This document shows, one piece after another, positions 1-7,400 of a stretch of 8,500 nt of DNA (positions are counted from its first letter, which is position 1; every line of letters begins with the position of its first letter). The translations under genes and the position numbers were made by a program. Source of the DNA: Bacteroidota bacterium. GTDB taxonomy: Bacteria > Bacteroidota > Bacteroidia > Chitinophagales > LD1. The stretch is from positions 1 through 8,500 of the forward strand of contig JAFDYP010000585.1 in the NCBI GenBank assembly GCA_018267355.1, given 5' to 3'. Below the pieces are notes generated by a model. It was not told the origin of the DNA. It did no database searches and saw only the letters and a list, made by a program, of their open reading frames with translations.

Positions 1-362
1 ATGCCTACTCTTCTTATGAGACAGGTGCTAATGATACACGTGTCAAGATCACCAACCTGCCAAATGAATGCACTATCAAAATATATACCCTGGATGGCCA
101 GCTGGTGCGTACACTCAGCAGGTCTATATCCGGCAATAATCCGGCTACAGGCAAGCGTATAGAGATATCTGATGGGTTTGATCTCAATGACAATACTGGT
201 AGCACCAATATTGACAATACCATAGATTGGGATCTGAAGAATAACAAAAATATCACTGTGGCCAGTGGCATATATCTCTTTGATATCACAGCGCCGGGTA
301 TAGGTCACAAAGTGTTAAAATGGTTTGGCGCTATGCGTCCTACCGATATCTCAAACTTCTAA
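1..362 (+). CDS. C-terminal end of a large secreted/surface protein with a FlgD-like Ig-fold tail (5' end outside window)
   Basis: The frame is open from base 3 and gives 119 residues before a TAA at 360-362; the start lies before the window. The visible part has a segment of the type VKITNLP..CTIKIYTLDGQLVRTL, then WDLKNNKN and ASGIYLFDI, and ends KVLKWFGAMRPTDISNF. The order 'fold onset, IYTLDGQLVRTL, W-D, SGIYLF, K' is that of FlgD-like and T9SS C-terminal Ig domains. A long insertion (about residues 45-75) makes it longer than the classical type A sorting domain. I recall similar endings (KWFG-MRP) on very large Bacteroidota proteins, but cannot verify this here. The PorV/PorQ-OmpA gene follows after 29 bases, so the two are probably co-transcribed and may be partners. 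A PorU sortase, often next to porV, is a rival identity, but no peptidase domain lies within the window to test it. Confidence 0.7.
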   Translation, partial: AYSSYETGANDTRVKITNLPNECTIKIYTLDGQLVRTLSRSISGNNPATGKRIEISDGFDLNDNTGSTNIDNTIDWDLKNNKNITVASGIYLFDITAPGIGHKVLKWFGAMRPTDISNF

Positions 363-391
363 TAATCAGTGGATAGAACAAAAGATAGTTT

Positions 392-2173
392 ATGAAGAAA
401 ATTTTAGTAGTAGGTTTTATAGCAGGATTGGGATGGCATGCAGCATATGCCGGCAATCCTGACCGCAAGGGAGAGTCCGGAGCCCCTGAGCTAAATATGA
501 ATGGCTATGCACGCTCTGCCGGTCTTTGGGATCTGAATGTAGCAGGGGTGCAAGGCCTGGAGGCAGAAAGGCTCAATCCCGCAGGCCTCGGTCTGACACG
601 TGGCACTGAGATCATCGCAGCTTATACATCGTGGCTGACAGGAGCCGGTGTCAATGGTGTGCAGGGTGGTTTTGCCACGAGGGTCAAGAGTAATGCTATA
701 GCCATTTCGATAAACTCGATCAACTTCGGAGCTATCGAAAAGACTACTACTGCCAATCCTGAAGGGGGCATAGGTACTTTCAAGCCTACAGTACTTAATA
801 TCGGAGTATCGTACGCCAAGAATTTTTCTCTCGGTGCGACGCCAAAGATGGGAGACAACCTGATCACAGGTGGTATCAGTCTTAGGCTTGTATCTGAAAT
901 GGTGGACAACGTCACCGCACTGGGATTAGGATTTGATGCAGGCCTCCAGTATACTACGGGCAAAAAAGAGAACCTGCACTTCGGTGTTTCTCTCCGCAAT
1001 GTAGGTACGCCAATGAAGTTTGGTGGTGATGCACTTAGCACAGATGCAGCTTTGTCTACTAACTATAGTACCTCTGTGAGCAAGAAGACAAACAAGTTTG
1101 AACTGCCTACTCAGCTGAATATGGGAGTAGCCTATGATCTGTGGCTAGGACCTAAGATCGAACTGGATGGAGCTCAGTCAGGCAAGTTTACCCAGCGCTA
1201 TCGCCTCACTTTCATGGGCCAATATTCTGCTAATGCTTTTGGTCTGGATGATTACGGCCTGGGTACAGAGTTTTCATATCGCGAGATACTTATGCTGCGC
1301 GCGGCGTACCGCTTCCAGAATGGAATTTTCAAAGAGGCCAATATTGCCACAGCATACAATGGATTCGCATGCGGTATGTCCGTGAATGTACCTTTCAAAA
1401 AGGACAGGTCAGCACCATCGTTGGCACTGGATTATGGTTTCCGCATGACCTCCCCTACCAATAATTTTCAGCATACGCACTCTGTAGGCCTGCGTCTCAT
1501 GCTGGGCGCAGCAGCTACACCTAAGGATAAAATAGTGGCCGCTCCGGGAGCTGGCTCTGCGGCAGCGTATGATGAAGGTGCACCTGCCAGGAAGCGTGGC
1601 AAAAAGAGCAAGGTAACTGTAGAGGAAGTAGAGCAAAAGGATAACGCGATCGACTCTCTGATCAAAGTGAATCAGGAGCTGAAGCTCAAAGCCGAAACTC
1701 CGATAGTAAAAGTAGATACCGTGGTTAAGACCCGTATCGTAAAGGATACAGTTTTGATCGCTGCCGTACTGGAGAAGACAGACTACACCGGTGGTAGTGT
1801 CGACACAGTGACCAGAGCCGGCAAATCTACGCTGCAATTCAACGACTATGAGGCACTCGAGTTTGAGACAGGCTCTGCTAAGATCCAGACTAAGTCATAT
1901 GGCTATCTCAACTATCTGGTCAATATCATGAAGAAGAATCCTAAGTACAAGGTGTCTTTTGAAGGTCATACAGATAATGTGGGAGCAGAACCGGCTAATC
2001 AGAAGCTCTCTCAGGACCGCGTAGATGCAGTGAAGGCATACTTTGTATCCAAAGGCATCAGCGAAGGTCGTATTGATACCAAGGCTTACGGTTCTACCAG
2101 GCCGAAGTATGAAAATACAAATGCGGCTGGCCGCGCCAAAAACCGCCGTGTAGAGATCTACATGGAGATGTAA
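392..2173 (+). CDS. PorV/PorQ-family outer-membrane barrel fused to a C-terminal OmpA peptidoglycan-binding domain
   Basis: The protein has 593 residues. Residues 1-20 form a signal peptide (MKK, hydrophobic core, cut after A-Y-A). Residues about 30-375 read as a PorV/PorQ-type barrel: a GLWDLNVAGVQGLEAERLNPAGL motif split around residues 44-66, alternating strands, then an 'LGFDAGLQYTTG' strand and an N-V-G-T-P-M-KFGGDA motif. PorV carries T9SS substrates to the sortase in the outer membrane. Residues 376-479 are a charged linker, Lys-rich near 400-408, with a short helical stretch and a TVVKTRIVKDTV strand. Residues 480-593 are an OmpA domain: GHTDNVG (D528), LSQDR (R543) and NRRVEIYME at the end; the Asp and Arg match the diaminopimelate-contacting pair known in OmpA proteins. 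The start has only a purine-rich leader, normal for Bacteroidota. The gene probably shares a transcript with the truncated gene before it. The family call is good, but whether it shuttles T9SS cargo is inference. Confidence 0.85.
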   Translation: MKKILVVGFIAGLGWHAAYAGNPDRKGESGAPELNMNGYARSAGLWDLNVAGVQGLEAERLNPAGLGLTRGTEIIAAYTSWLTGAGVNGVQGGFATRVKSNAIAISINSINFGAIEKTTTANPEGGIGTFKPTVLNIGVSYAKNFSLGATPKMGDNLITGGISLRLVSEMVDNVTALGLGFDAGLQYTTGKKENLHFGVSLRNVGTPMKFGGDALSTDAALSTNYSTSVSKKTNKFELPTQLNMGVAYDLWLGPKIELDGAQSGKFTQRYRLTFMGQYSANAFGLDDYGLGTEFSYREILMLRAAYRFQNGIFKEANIATAYNGFACGMSVNVPFKKDRSAPSLALDYGFRMTSPTNNFQHTHSVGLRLMLGAAATPKDKIVAAPGAGSAAAYDEGAPARKRGKKSKVTVEEVEQKDNAIDSLIKVNQELKLKAETPIVKVDTVVKTRIVKDTVLIAAVLEKTDYTGGSVDTVTRAGKSTLQFNDYEALEFETGSAKIQTKSYGYLNYLVNIMKKNPKYKVSFEGHTDNVGAEPANQKLSQDRVDAVKAYFVSKGISEGRIDTKAYGSTRPKYENTNAAGRAKNRRVEIYMEM

Positions 2174-2179
2174 GAGAGA

Positions 2180-2210
2180 TTTGTCAAAACAATAAAGTCT
2201 TCTAATTTTA
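2180..2210 (+). promoter_or_regulatory. Candidate Bacteroidota-type promoter for greA
   Basis: TTTG at 2180-2183 is followed after exactly 19 bases by TAATTTTA at 2203-2210. This matches the Bacteroidota sigma-A consensus (TTTG, 19-20 bases, TAnnTTTG) at all but the last base. Transcription would start near 2217, inside the hairpin at 2215-2240, leaving a leader of about 50 bases before greA. The region is AT-rich, so a chance match is possible. Confidence 0.45.
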
Positions 2211-2214
2211 CAGT

Positions 2215-2246
2215 GAAAGACGTCCTACGGGGCGTCTTTCCGTTTT
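2215..2246 (+). terminator. Rho-independent terminator hairpin with UACG tetraloop
   Basis: The arms 2215-2225 and 2230-2240 pair over 11 bp without a bulge: GAAAGACG with CGTCTTTC, one T-G wobble, then CC with GG. They close on the loop TACG (2226-2229). C(UACG)G is one of the exceptionally stable UNCG tetraloops. A short T4 run follows at 2243-2246. It lies 42 bases past the stop of the PorV/PorQ-OmpA gene and is best read as that transcript's terminator. The T run is short, so termination may be partial. If the overlapping promoter is real, part of the hairpin would lie in the greA leader. Confidence 0.75.
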
Positions 2247-2253
2247 AACGAAA

Positions 2254-2259
2254 AAGGAG
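2254..2259 (+). promoter_or_regulatory. Strong Shine-Dalgarno site of greA
   Basis: AAGGAG ends 7 bases before the ATG at 2267, which fixes the greA start. It stands out because the other genes in the window have weak or no Shine-Dalgarno sequences, as is usual in Bacteroidota. Confidence 0.7.
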
Positions 2260-2266
2260 AAGTAGG

Positions 2267-2740
2267 ATGTCTGATATACAATATGTGACCAAAGAGGGCT
2301 ATGAAGCCCTGGTGAATGAACTCAAATACCTGAAGTCCGTCAAAAGGCCGGAAATATCTAAAGCTATAGCCGAGGCCCGCGAGAAGGGTGACCTGAGCGA
2401 GAATGCGGAATACCATGCTGCCCGCGAGGAGCTGGCGCTGCTCGAGGCCAAGATCTCTGAAATGGAGGGCAAAGTAGGCAGCGCACGGGTGATGGATGAG
2501 AGCAAAGTCGATATTTCTAAGGTCGGCATACTCACCAAAGTGGATGTCATGAATAATAAGCTTGCCAAAAAGCAGACTTTCACTATAGTCAGCGAGGCTG
2601 AGGCGAACCTCAAAGAGGGTAAGATCTCCATCACCTCGCCGATAGGCAAAGCCCTGGTCGGCAAAAAGGTGGGCGAGAAGGCCGTCGCGCAGACTCCTGC
2701 TGGTGCGATGGAGTTTGAAGTGCTTTCTATAGGACTCTGA
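2267..2740 (+). CDS. greA: Transcription elongation factor GreA
   Basis: GreA enters the secondary channel of RNA polymerase and stimulates cleavage of the 3' end of backtracked RNA, releasing arrested complexes. The protein has 157 residues, the normal family length. Residues 1-75 form the N-terminal coiled coil. Its tip carries EAREKGDLSENAEY, with acidic residues D42 and E45 matching the catalytic D41/E44 pair of E. coli GreA. Residues about 80-157 form the FKBP-like C-terminal domain that contacts polymerase, with the signature SPIGKALVGKKVGE and the end EFEVLSIGL. The start is fixed by a strong Shine-Dalgarno site. The HIT gene begins 14 bases after the stop, so the two are probably co-transcribed, an order I recall as common in Bacteroidota. 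Nothing is missing or unusual in the protein. Confidence 0.97.
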   Translation: MSDIQYVTKEGYEALVNELKYLKSVKRPEISKAIAEAREKGDLSENAEYHAAREELALLEAKISEMEGKVGSARVMDESKVDISKVGILTKVDVMNNKLAKKQTFTIVSEAEANLKEGKISITSPIGKALVGKKVGEKAVAQTPAGAMEFEVLSIGL

Positions 2741-2754
2741 TAAAACCGCACCAG

Positions 2755-3144
2755 ATGGCCAGCATCTTCACACGCATCATACAGGGTGAGATACCATGCT
2801 ACAAGGTAGCGGAGGATGAGCGATATTTCGCTTTTCTGGATATCAATCCGCTATCCAAAGGCCATACCCTGGTGGTGCCTAAGCAAGAGGTAGATTATAT
2901 ATTTGACCTGGACCAGGATACCTATACCGGCCTGATGCTGTTTGCCCAAAAGGTAGCCCTGGCTATAGGCACATCAGTACCGTGCCTGAGGGTAGGAGTG
3001 GCTGTCATAGGGCTGGAGGTGCCTCACGCCCATGTACACCTCATACCATTGCACTCCGGGAGTATCAATTTCTTAGATCCAAAGCTAAAACTGGAAAAGG
3101 AGGAGTTTGAGCGTATCGCGCAGGCCATCCGGTCTAACATCTAA
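2755..3144 (+). CDS. HIT-family (histidine triad) nucleotide hydrolase/transferase
   Basis: The protein has 129 residues, a normal length for bacterial HIT proteins of the Hint branch. The family hydrolyses nucleoside phosphoramidates or related nucleotide conjugates in the cytoplasm. The active-site triad H91-A-H93-V-H95 lies in VPHAHVHLIPL; the middle histidine position is the one that usually forms the nucleotidyl intermediate. N-terminal family features are IFTRIIQGEIPCYKV, FAFLDINPLSKGHTLVVPK (with the nucleotide-site Asp/Asn) and RVGVAVIGLEV before the triad. The start follows greA by 14 bases with only a weak ribosome site, so translation may depend on the greA transcript. Its TAA stop (3142-3144) overlaps the stop of the opposing minus-strand gene. 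The physiological substrate cannot be read from sequence. Confidence 0.93.
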   Translation: MASIFTRIIQGEIPCYKVAEDERYFAFLDINPLSKGHTLVVPKQEVDYIFDLDQDTYTGLMLFAQKVALAIGTSVPCLRVGVAVIGLEVPHAHVHLIPLHSGSINFLDPKLKLEKEEFERIAQAIRSNI

Positions 3145-4211
3145 AATTTCGGGCAGGCTACCTTGGTTTGGTTTCTCCTGTGAGGGAAACTGCCCACATG
3201 CACTAGCGATATTTCGAGTCCGCCGTTTAGTTTGCCGGGTATAGCGAGTTTAGACGTCACTATATCATAGTTCACGAGCAGTCTGGTTTGCTTGTACTGG
3301 TAGCCTATGATGGGCGATGCTGCATCTTTCACACGGTAATAGGCACCCACGTATATGGTAGATGTACTGATATGATGCCTGTAGCGGTCATGTGGTTTGT
3401 AGCCTATCATACCTCCTGCCACCACCTCGTATGCCTTTGACTGGTAGGTCATATATGCATTGCCGGTGAAACTTAGTGTCCTGTTTATCTCGTACTCTGC
3501 CGTCAGCGTGGCTATATAGCGGAATGATAGCTGACTCGGATCACCATAGAAATCGTCCTTTGCCCTATTGAGATGCAGCATAGAGAATGTAGTGCCTAGC
3601 AGCAGTTTGTCACTAACCTTTGCATTAAAGTTGAGACCCGCACCGAGGTCTATCTGTGAGATACGCGTCGTGATGGGGTTTTCATAGTTGGGTACACTCC
3701 GGTCAAATCCCTGGTCATCTACCCATTGGTTGTTAAAGTAAAATTTGTCAAAATCCACGGACTTACTGATATAGTTAGCTACAAAGCCGGCACTGAGCAC
3801 GTAGCGATTTTCCCGGTCAAATGCCTGGTGCCATGCTACACTCGCGCCAAACCTCATGTAGCGCAGGCGGCCATCTCCGGCGTCATCGTTCAGGAAGTTT
3901 GCACCGATGCCCATCCAGCCGTGCCTCACTTTATTTTCCAATAGTGAGAAATCAGCGTATGCCGCCTGTGTATGATAGTTGAATGTCTGCTGGTTGGTAG
4001 CCCAGGGCCACTGGTATTTGTAGTTGACTCCCAGGCGGTAGTTTCCCTGAAAGTAGCCGGTAGACGCCGGTGAGAGTATGAGCGGATTAGTAAAGAACTG
4101 CGTGAAATGAATATCCTGCGCGGTGAGGCGGGCCAAGCAAAAGAGCATGGCTATTACCAGCTGGTATTTCACCTGCCGCATCGCCTGCCTGGATCGTAAA
4201 GTTGGTCGCAT
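3141..4211 (-). CDS. PorP/SprF-family type IX secretion outer-membrane protein
   Basis: The protein has 356 residues from the first ATG. Residues 11-31 form a signal peptide (hydrophobic core VIAMLFCL, cut after L-T-A), and the mature protein would start QDIHFTQFFTNPL, the family hallmark. The following PASTGYFQGNYRLGVNYKYQW and the repeated amphipathic strands fit an outer-membrane barrel of about 300-330 residues, the usual length. It ends ACPKF, close to the C-P-R/K-F ends I recall in this family. PorP/SprF proteins are outer-membrane partners of T9SS type B substrates, as SprF is for SprB. A second in-frame ATG (residue 11, base 4181) gives a tighter signal peptide with an AGG-like site before it, so the start is open between 4211 and 4181. 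It diverges from the giant type B substrate and may serve it. The gene is too far from the core porK-porN genes to be called porP itself. Confidence 0.9.
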   Translation of the reverse strand: MRPTLRSRQAMRQVKYQLVIAMLFCLARLTAQDIHFTQFFTNPLILSPASTGYFQGNYRLGVNYKYQWPWATNQQTFNYHTQAAYADFSLLENKVRHGWMGIGANFLNDDAGDGRLRYMRFGASVAWHQAFDRENRYVLSAGFVANYISKSVDFDKFYFNNQWVDDQGFDRSVPNYENPITTRISQIDLGAGLNFNAKVSDKLLLGTTFSMLHLNRAKDDFYGDPSQLSFRYIATLTAEYEINRTLSFTGNAYMTYQSKAYEVVAGGMIGYKPHDRYRHHISTSTIYVGAYYRVKDAASPIIGYQYKQTRLLVNYDIVTSKLAIPGKLNGGLEISLVHVGSFPHRRNQTKVACPKF

Positions 4212-4407
4212 GGATAAATAGGGATAATAAATTTAAGCAATCGCTTGCTGGATTTTCAGGTAGCCTACAGATTTTACGTTTTTTGACCTGCAGCAGACAG
4301 ACAAGCCACTCTTGCGCCGTTGCCCGCGTCTATCTTTATACAGCAATGCCAAATCCTTGAACAAATCTTTAAAACGTAGTATTTTGTAGCATAATTCATT
4401 GTTTGGG
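4212..4407. promoter_or_regulatory. Divergent intergenic region with weak promoter candidates
   Basis: These 196 bases must promote both the minus-strand PorP/SprF gene and the plus-strand giant gene, unless distant promoters are used. On the minus strand, TAAATTTA (4235-4228) resembles the Bacteroidota -7 element TAnnTTTG but has no TTTG 19-20 bases upstream. On the plus strand, CTTG (4356-4359) is followed after 19 bases by GTATTTTG (4379-4386), an imperfect match that would give a leader of about 15 bases. A small inverted repeat AGCAA-TCGC-TTGCT (4236-4249) lies next to the minus-strand candidate. No reading frame here deserves annotation as a gene. Confidence 0.35.
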
Positions 4408-7400
4408 ATGGGACGTCCATCTGGATTTTTTTTCGTTGCATTATTCCTGCTGTCATGCACTTCTGCTGTGACTGCAGAGGGGCTATGCCGGTCATGCAGC
4501 AATATTGTTTTTAAAGAAAACAAAGGCCAGTGGCATCACAACGTTCTCTGGAGGGCTGAGATGCCAAATTCAAACGTATTTTTCGAAAAGAATTGTATCA
4601 CCTACTCCCTGCTGGATAGCGGAGATATGCGCCGCCTGCGCCATGACCTGCACCGGGAGGTACACTATAAGGCGGACCTGGATCCCGTCATTCACTGTCA
4701 CGCTTTCCGGGAGGTCTTTGTGAATACAGATCCCGGTGTGAAGCAAATAGCGTCAGAAAAGGAGCCGGATTACTACAACTACTTTATCGGGAAGAATAAA
4801 GCACGCTGGGCCAGCCATGTGGCTGCATATCGTGATCTGACCTATGCAGGCATATATACGGGTGTGGACCTGCATGCCTACACAGCGGGCAGCAGTATAA
4901 AGTATGACTGGATCGTGCGCCGCGGCCATGCAGGCAGCCTGCCCATACAGATGCGATATGAAGGTGCCGATAGTGTCAGCATCTCCGCGGGCAGGCTCAT
5001 GATACAGACTTCGGTCGGCTCGGTGATAGAGTCAGTGCCCTATGCCTACCAGACCGTCGACGGCAAGCAAATCCCGGTCAGGTGTAGCTATAAATATGAG
5101 AAAGGAGTGGTCTCCTTTGTGCTGCCGGATGGATGGGATCCGGCGTACGATCTGGTCATTGATCCTACGCTCGTTTTCTCCTCCTACTCCGGCTCTACCT
5201 CAGATAATTTTGGCTATACCGCCACCTATGACAGTAAGGGTGATGCCTATGCTGCGGGCAGCGTTTTCGGTACGGGCTATCCTGTGACGCTGGGTGCCTT
5301 TCAGGTCACCTGGGCAGGCGGCTATGTCATGCCGCCCAATATTAACTTTGGTGAGGATCAGTATGGAGTAGATGTAGGTATCATCAAATACAATCCATCC
5401 GGTACGGCCCGCCTATACAGTACCTACCTGGGTGGCGAGGGAGATGAGTTGCCCCACAGTATGGTGGTCAATAGCAACGATGAACTATTTGTATTTGGCA
5501 CGACGGGCTCTACCCGCTTTCCCATCACCGCCAATGCTTATGATACGCTATTCAATGGCGGCAGCAATCCGGGTATTTTCTTTGGCCTGGCTGTAGACTA
5601 CAATGTCGGCTCGGATATTTTCATCACACACTTCACTGAGGATGGCTCTGCGCTGGTAGGTTCCACATACCTCGGCGGGACAGGCAATGACGGACTCAAC
5701 TATCCGGAGTATCAATACCTCAACTATCAATATGCCGATGAGGTGCGCGGAGTCATAGATATAGACAAGAATGACAATGTCTACATCGCGTCCTGCACAC
5801 GCTCTGCAGACTTTCCGGTCACAACAGGCGCATACCAGACTACTCTGAATGGCCTCATGGATGGCACCCTCTCCAAGCTGGACAATAACCTGAGCCATCT
5901 GATATGGAGCACTTATCTGGGAGGTAGTGACAGAGATGCTATCTACTCGCTGGCACTGGATAATAATAACAATGTCTTCGTATGCGGCGGTACCAATTCT
6001 ACAGACTTCCCTACCACAGCCGGCAGTTTTCAGCCTGCTACTAACGGAGGGCGCGCCGAAGGCTTTATCACACTGATCAATCAGAATGGCAATGGCGTGA
6101 TCTCCTCCACGCTGTATGGTACACCTGAGTATGACCAGCTCTTTTTTGTACAGACAGACCGGAGAAACAATGTGTATGTCCTCGGTCAGACATTTGATAC
6201 CACTTCGGCTTTCACTAAAAACGCGCTATACAACGTACCCAAGAGTGGCCAGTACATCAGCAAGTTTAACCATACACTGGACACCGTCATCTGGTCCACC
6301 CGGTTTGGCAATGGACGGGGCATACCAGATCTCTCTCCGACCGCCTTTCTGGTAGACCGCTGCAATAGCGTGTATATGTCTGGCTGGGGTTCTGATTTTC
6401 TGGCATTGTTTGGAGACGGCGTCAGTCTCAGCACACAGGGCCTGTATGTCACGCCTGATGCCTACCAGCCGCATACCGATGGCAATGATTTTTATGTCAT
6501 GGTGATGAAAGATGACGCCTCAGCTATCACCTATGCCACCTATTTCGGCTCCTCTATCTCTGAGGATCATGTAGACGGAGGTACCAGCCGCTTTGACAAG
6601 AAGGGTGTGATATATGAGTCCGTTTGTGCCGGGTGCGGCGGCAATGATTCTTTCCCTACCTATCCGGCCAACGTGGTCTCTCATCACAATGGTTCTCACA
6701 ACTGCAATAATGCCATTTTCAAAATGGACCTGGACCTGCCGCTGGTCATAGCTGACTTTCAGCAGCCACCCCATGCTTGTGATACATTCAACTATAACTT
6801 TATAAATCAGAGCAAAGTTTTTGACAGTACGACTACTACCTTCAAGTGGATCTTTGATGATGGCACGACCTCTGCTCAGGCCAATCCGTCACACCAGTAT
6901 AATACACCCGGCATATATACCGTCACCCTGATAGTGACAGATGGCAGCAGCTGCAATGGTGCAGATACCATCTCAAAGCAGATCATCATCTCGCCAAACG
7001 ACTCTACGGTCACGCTCAATGCAGTCAATAACTGTCCCGGCAATCCGATACAGATCGGCATACCTGCCAGCGTAGACACATCGATACACTATAGCTGGAC
7101 GCCTTCCTATGGACTGAGTGACTCCACTATCTCAAATCCATACCTGACTCCGATGCAAGACGCCACCTATCAGCTCACGGAGACACGAGTCAATTGCAAA
7201 ACCTACTTCTCACAGCAGGTACACGTGATACATGACTCCATCCATGCACGAGGGTCCAATATACTTTGCCCGCATGATACGATCAGCCTCTTTGTCTCAG
7301 ATACTGGCGGCCAGACACTGTCGTACACCTGGTCACCGGCAGCAGGCATCTTATCCGGAGGCAATACCGATCATGCCCTGGTCAACCCCGCAGCTACTAC

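Noticed and set aside
622..1041. Minus-strand open frame of 139 codons inside the PorV/PorQ-OmpA gene
   Set aside because: It is fully contained in a well-supported gene on the other strand and has no recognisable domain. The same applies to minus-strand frames at 1409-1837, 2299-2751, 5548-5898 and 8085-8417.
3171..3190. Hairpin GTTTCTC / GGGAAAC as a terminator for the convergent genes
   Set aside because: It has a 7 bp stem with one G-T pair, no T run on either strand, and lies inside the PorP/SprF coding sequence.
3141..4211. Calling the minus-strand gene porP or sprF outright
   Set aside because: Bacteroidota genomes carry many PorP/SprF paralogues, and no core porK-porN or sprB genes are adjacent, so only the family name is supported.
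4236..4249. Inverted repeat AGCAA-TCGC-TTGCT as a defined operator
   Set aside because: Five-base arms are too short to claim a regulator site without conservation, so it is noted only within the intergenic region.
4399..4407. TTG start at 4399 for the giant protein
   Set aside because: The ATG at 4408 is three codons downstream in the same frame, gives a cleaner signal peptide and is a standard start. No ribosome site favours the TTG.
4447..4458. L-L-S-C lipobox-like motif in the giant protein's signal sequence
   Set aside because: The -2 Leu is atypical. A good signal peptidase I site (A-V-T-A) follows six residues later, and a type B sorting domain fits a protein carried through T9SS better than a lipoprotein. 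It is not fully excluded.
4233..4523. Minus-strand open frame of 96 codons across the divergent region
   Set aside because: It overlaps the signal-peptide region of the giant gene, has a low-complexity basic composition with no family resemblance, and would block the divergent promoter region.
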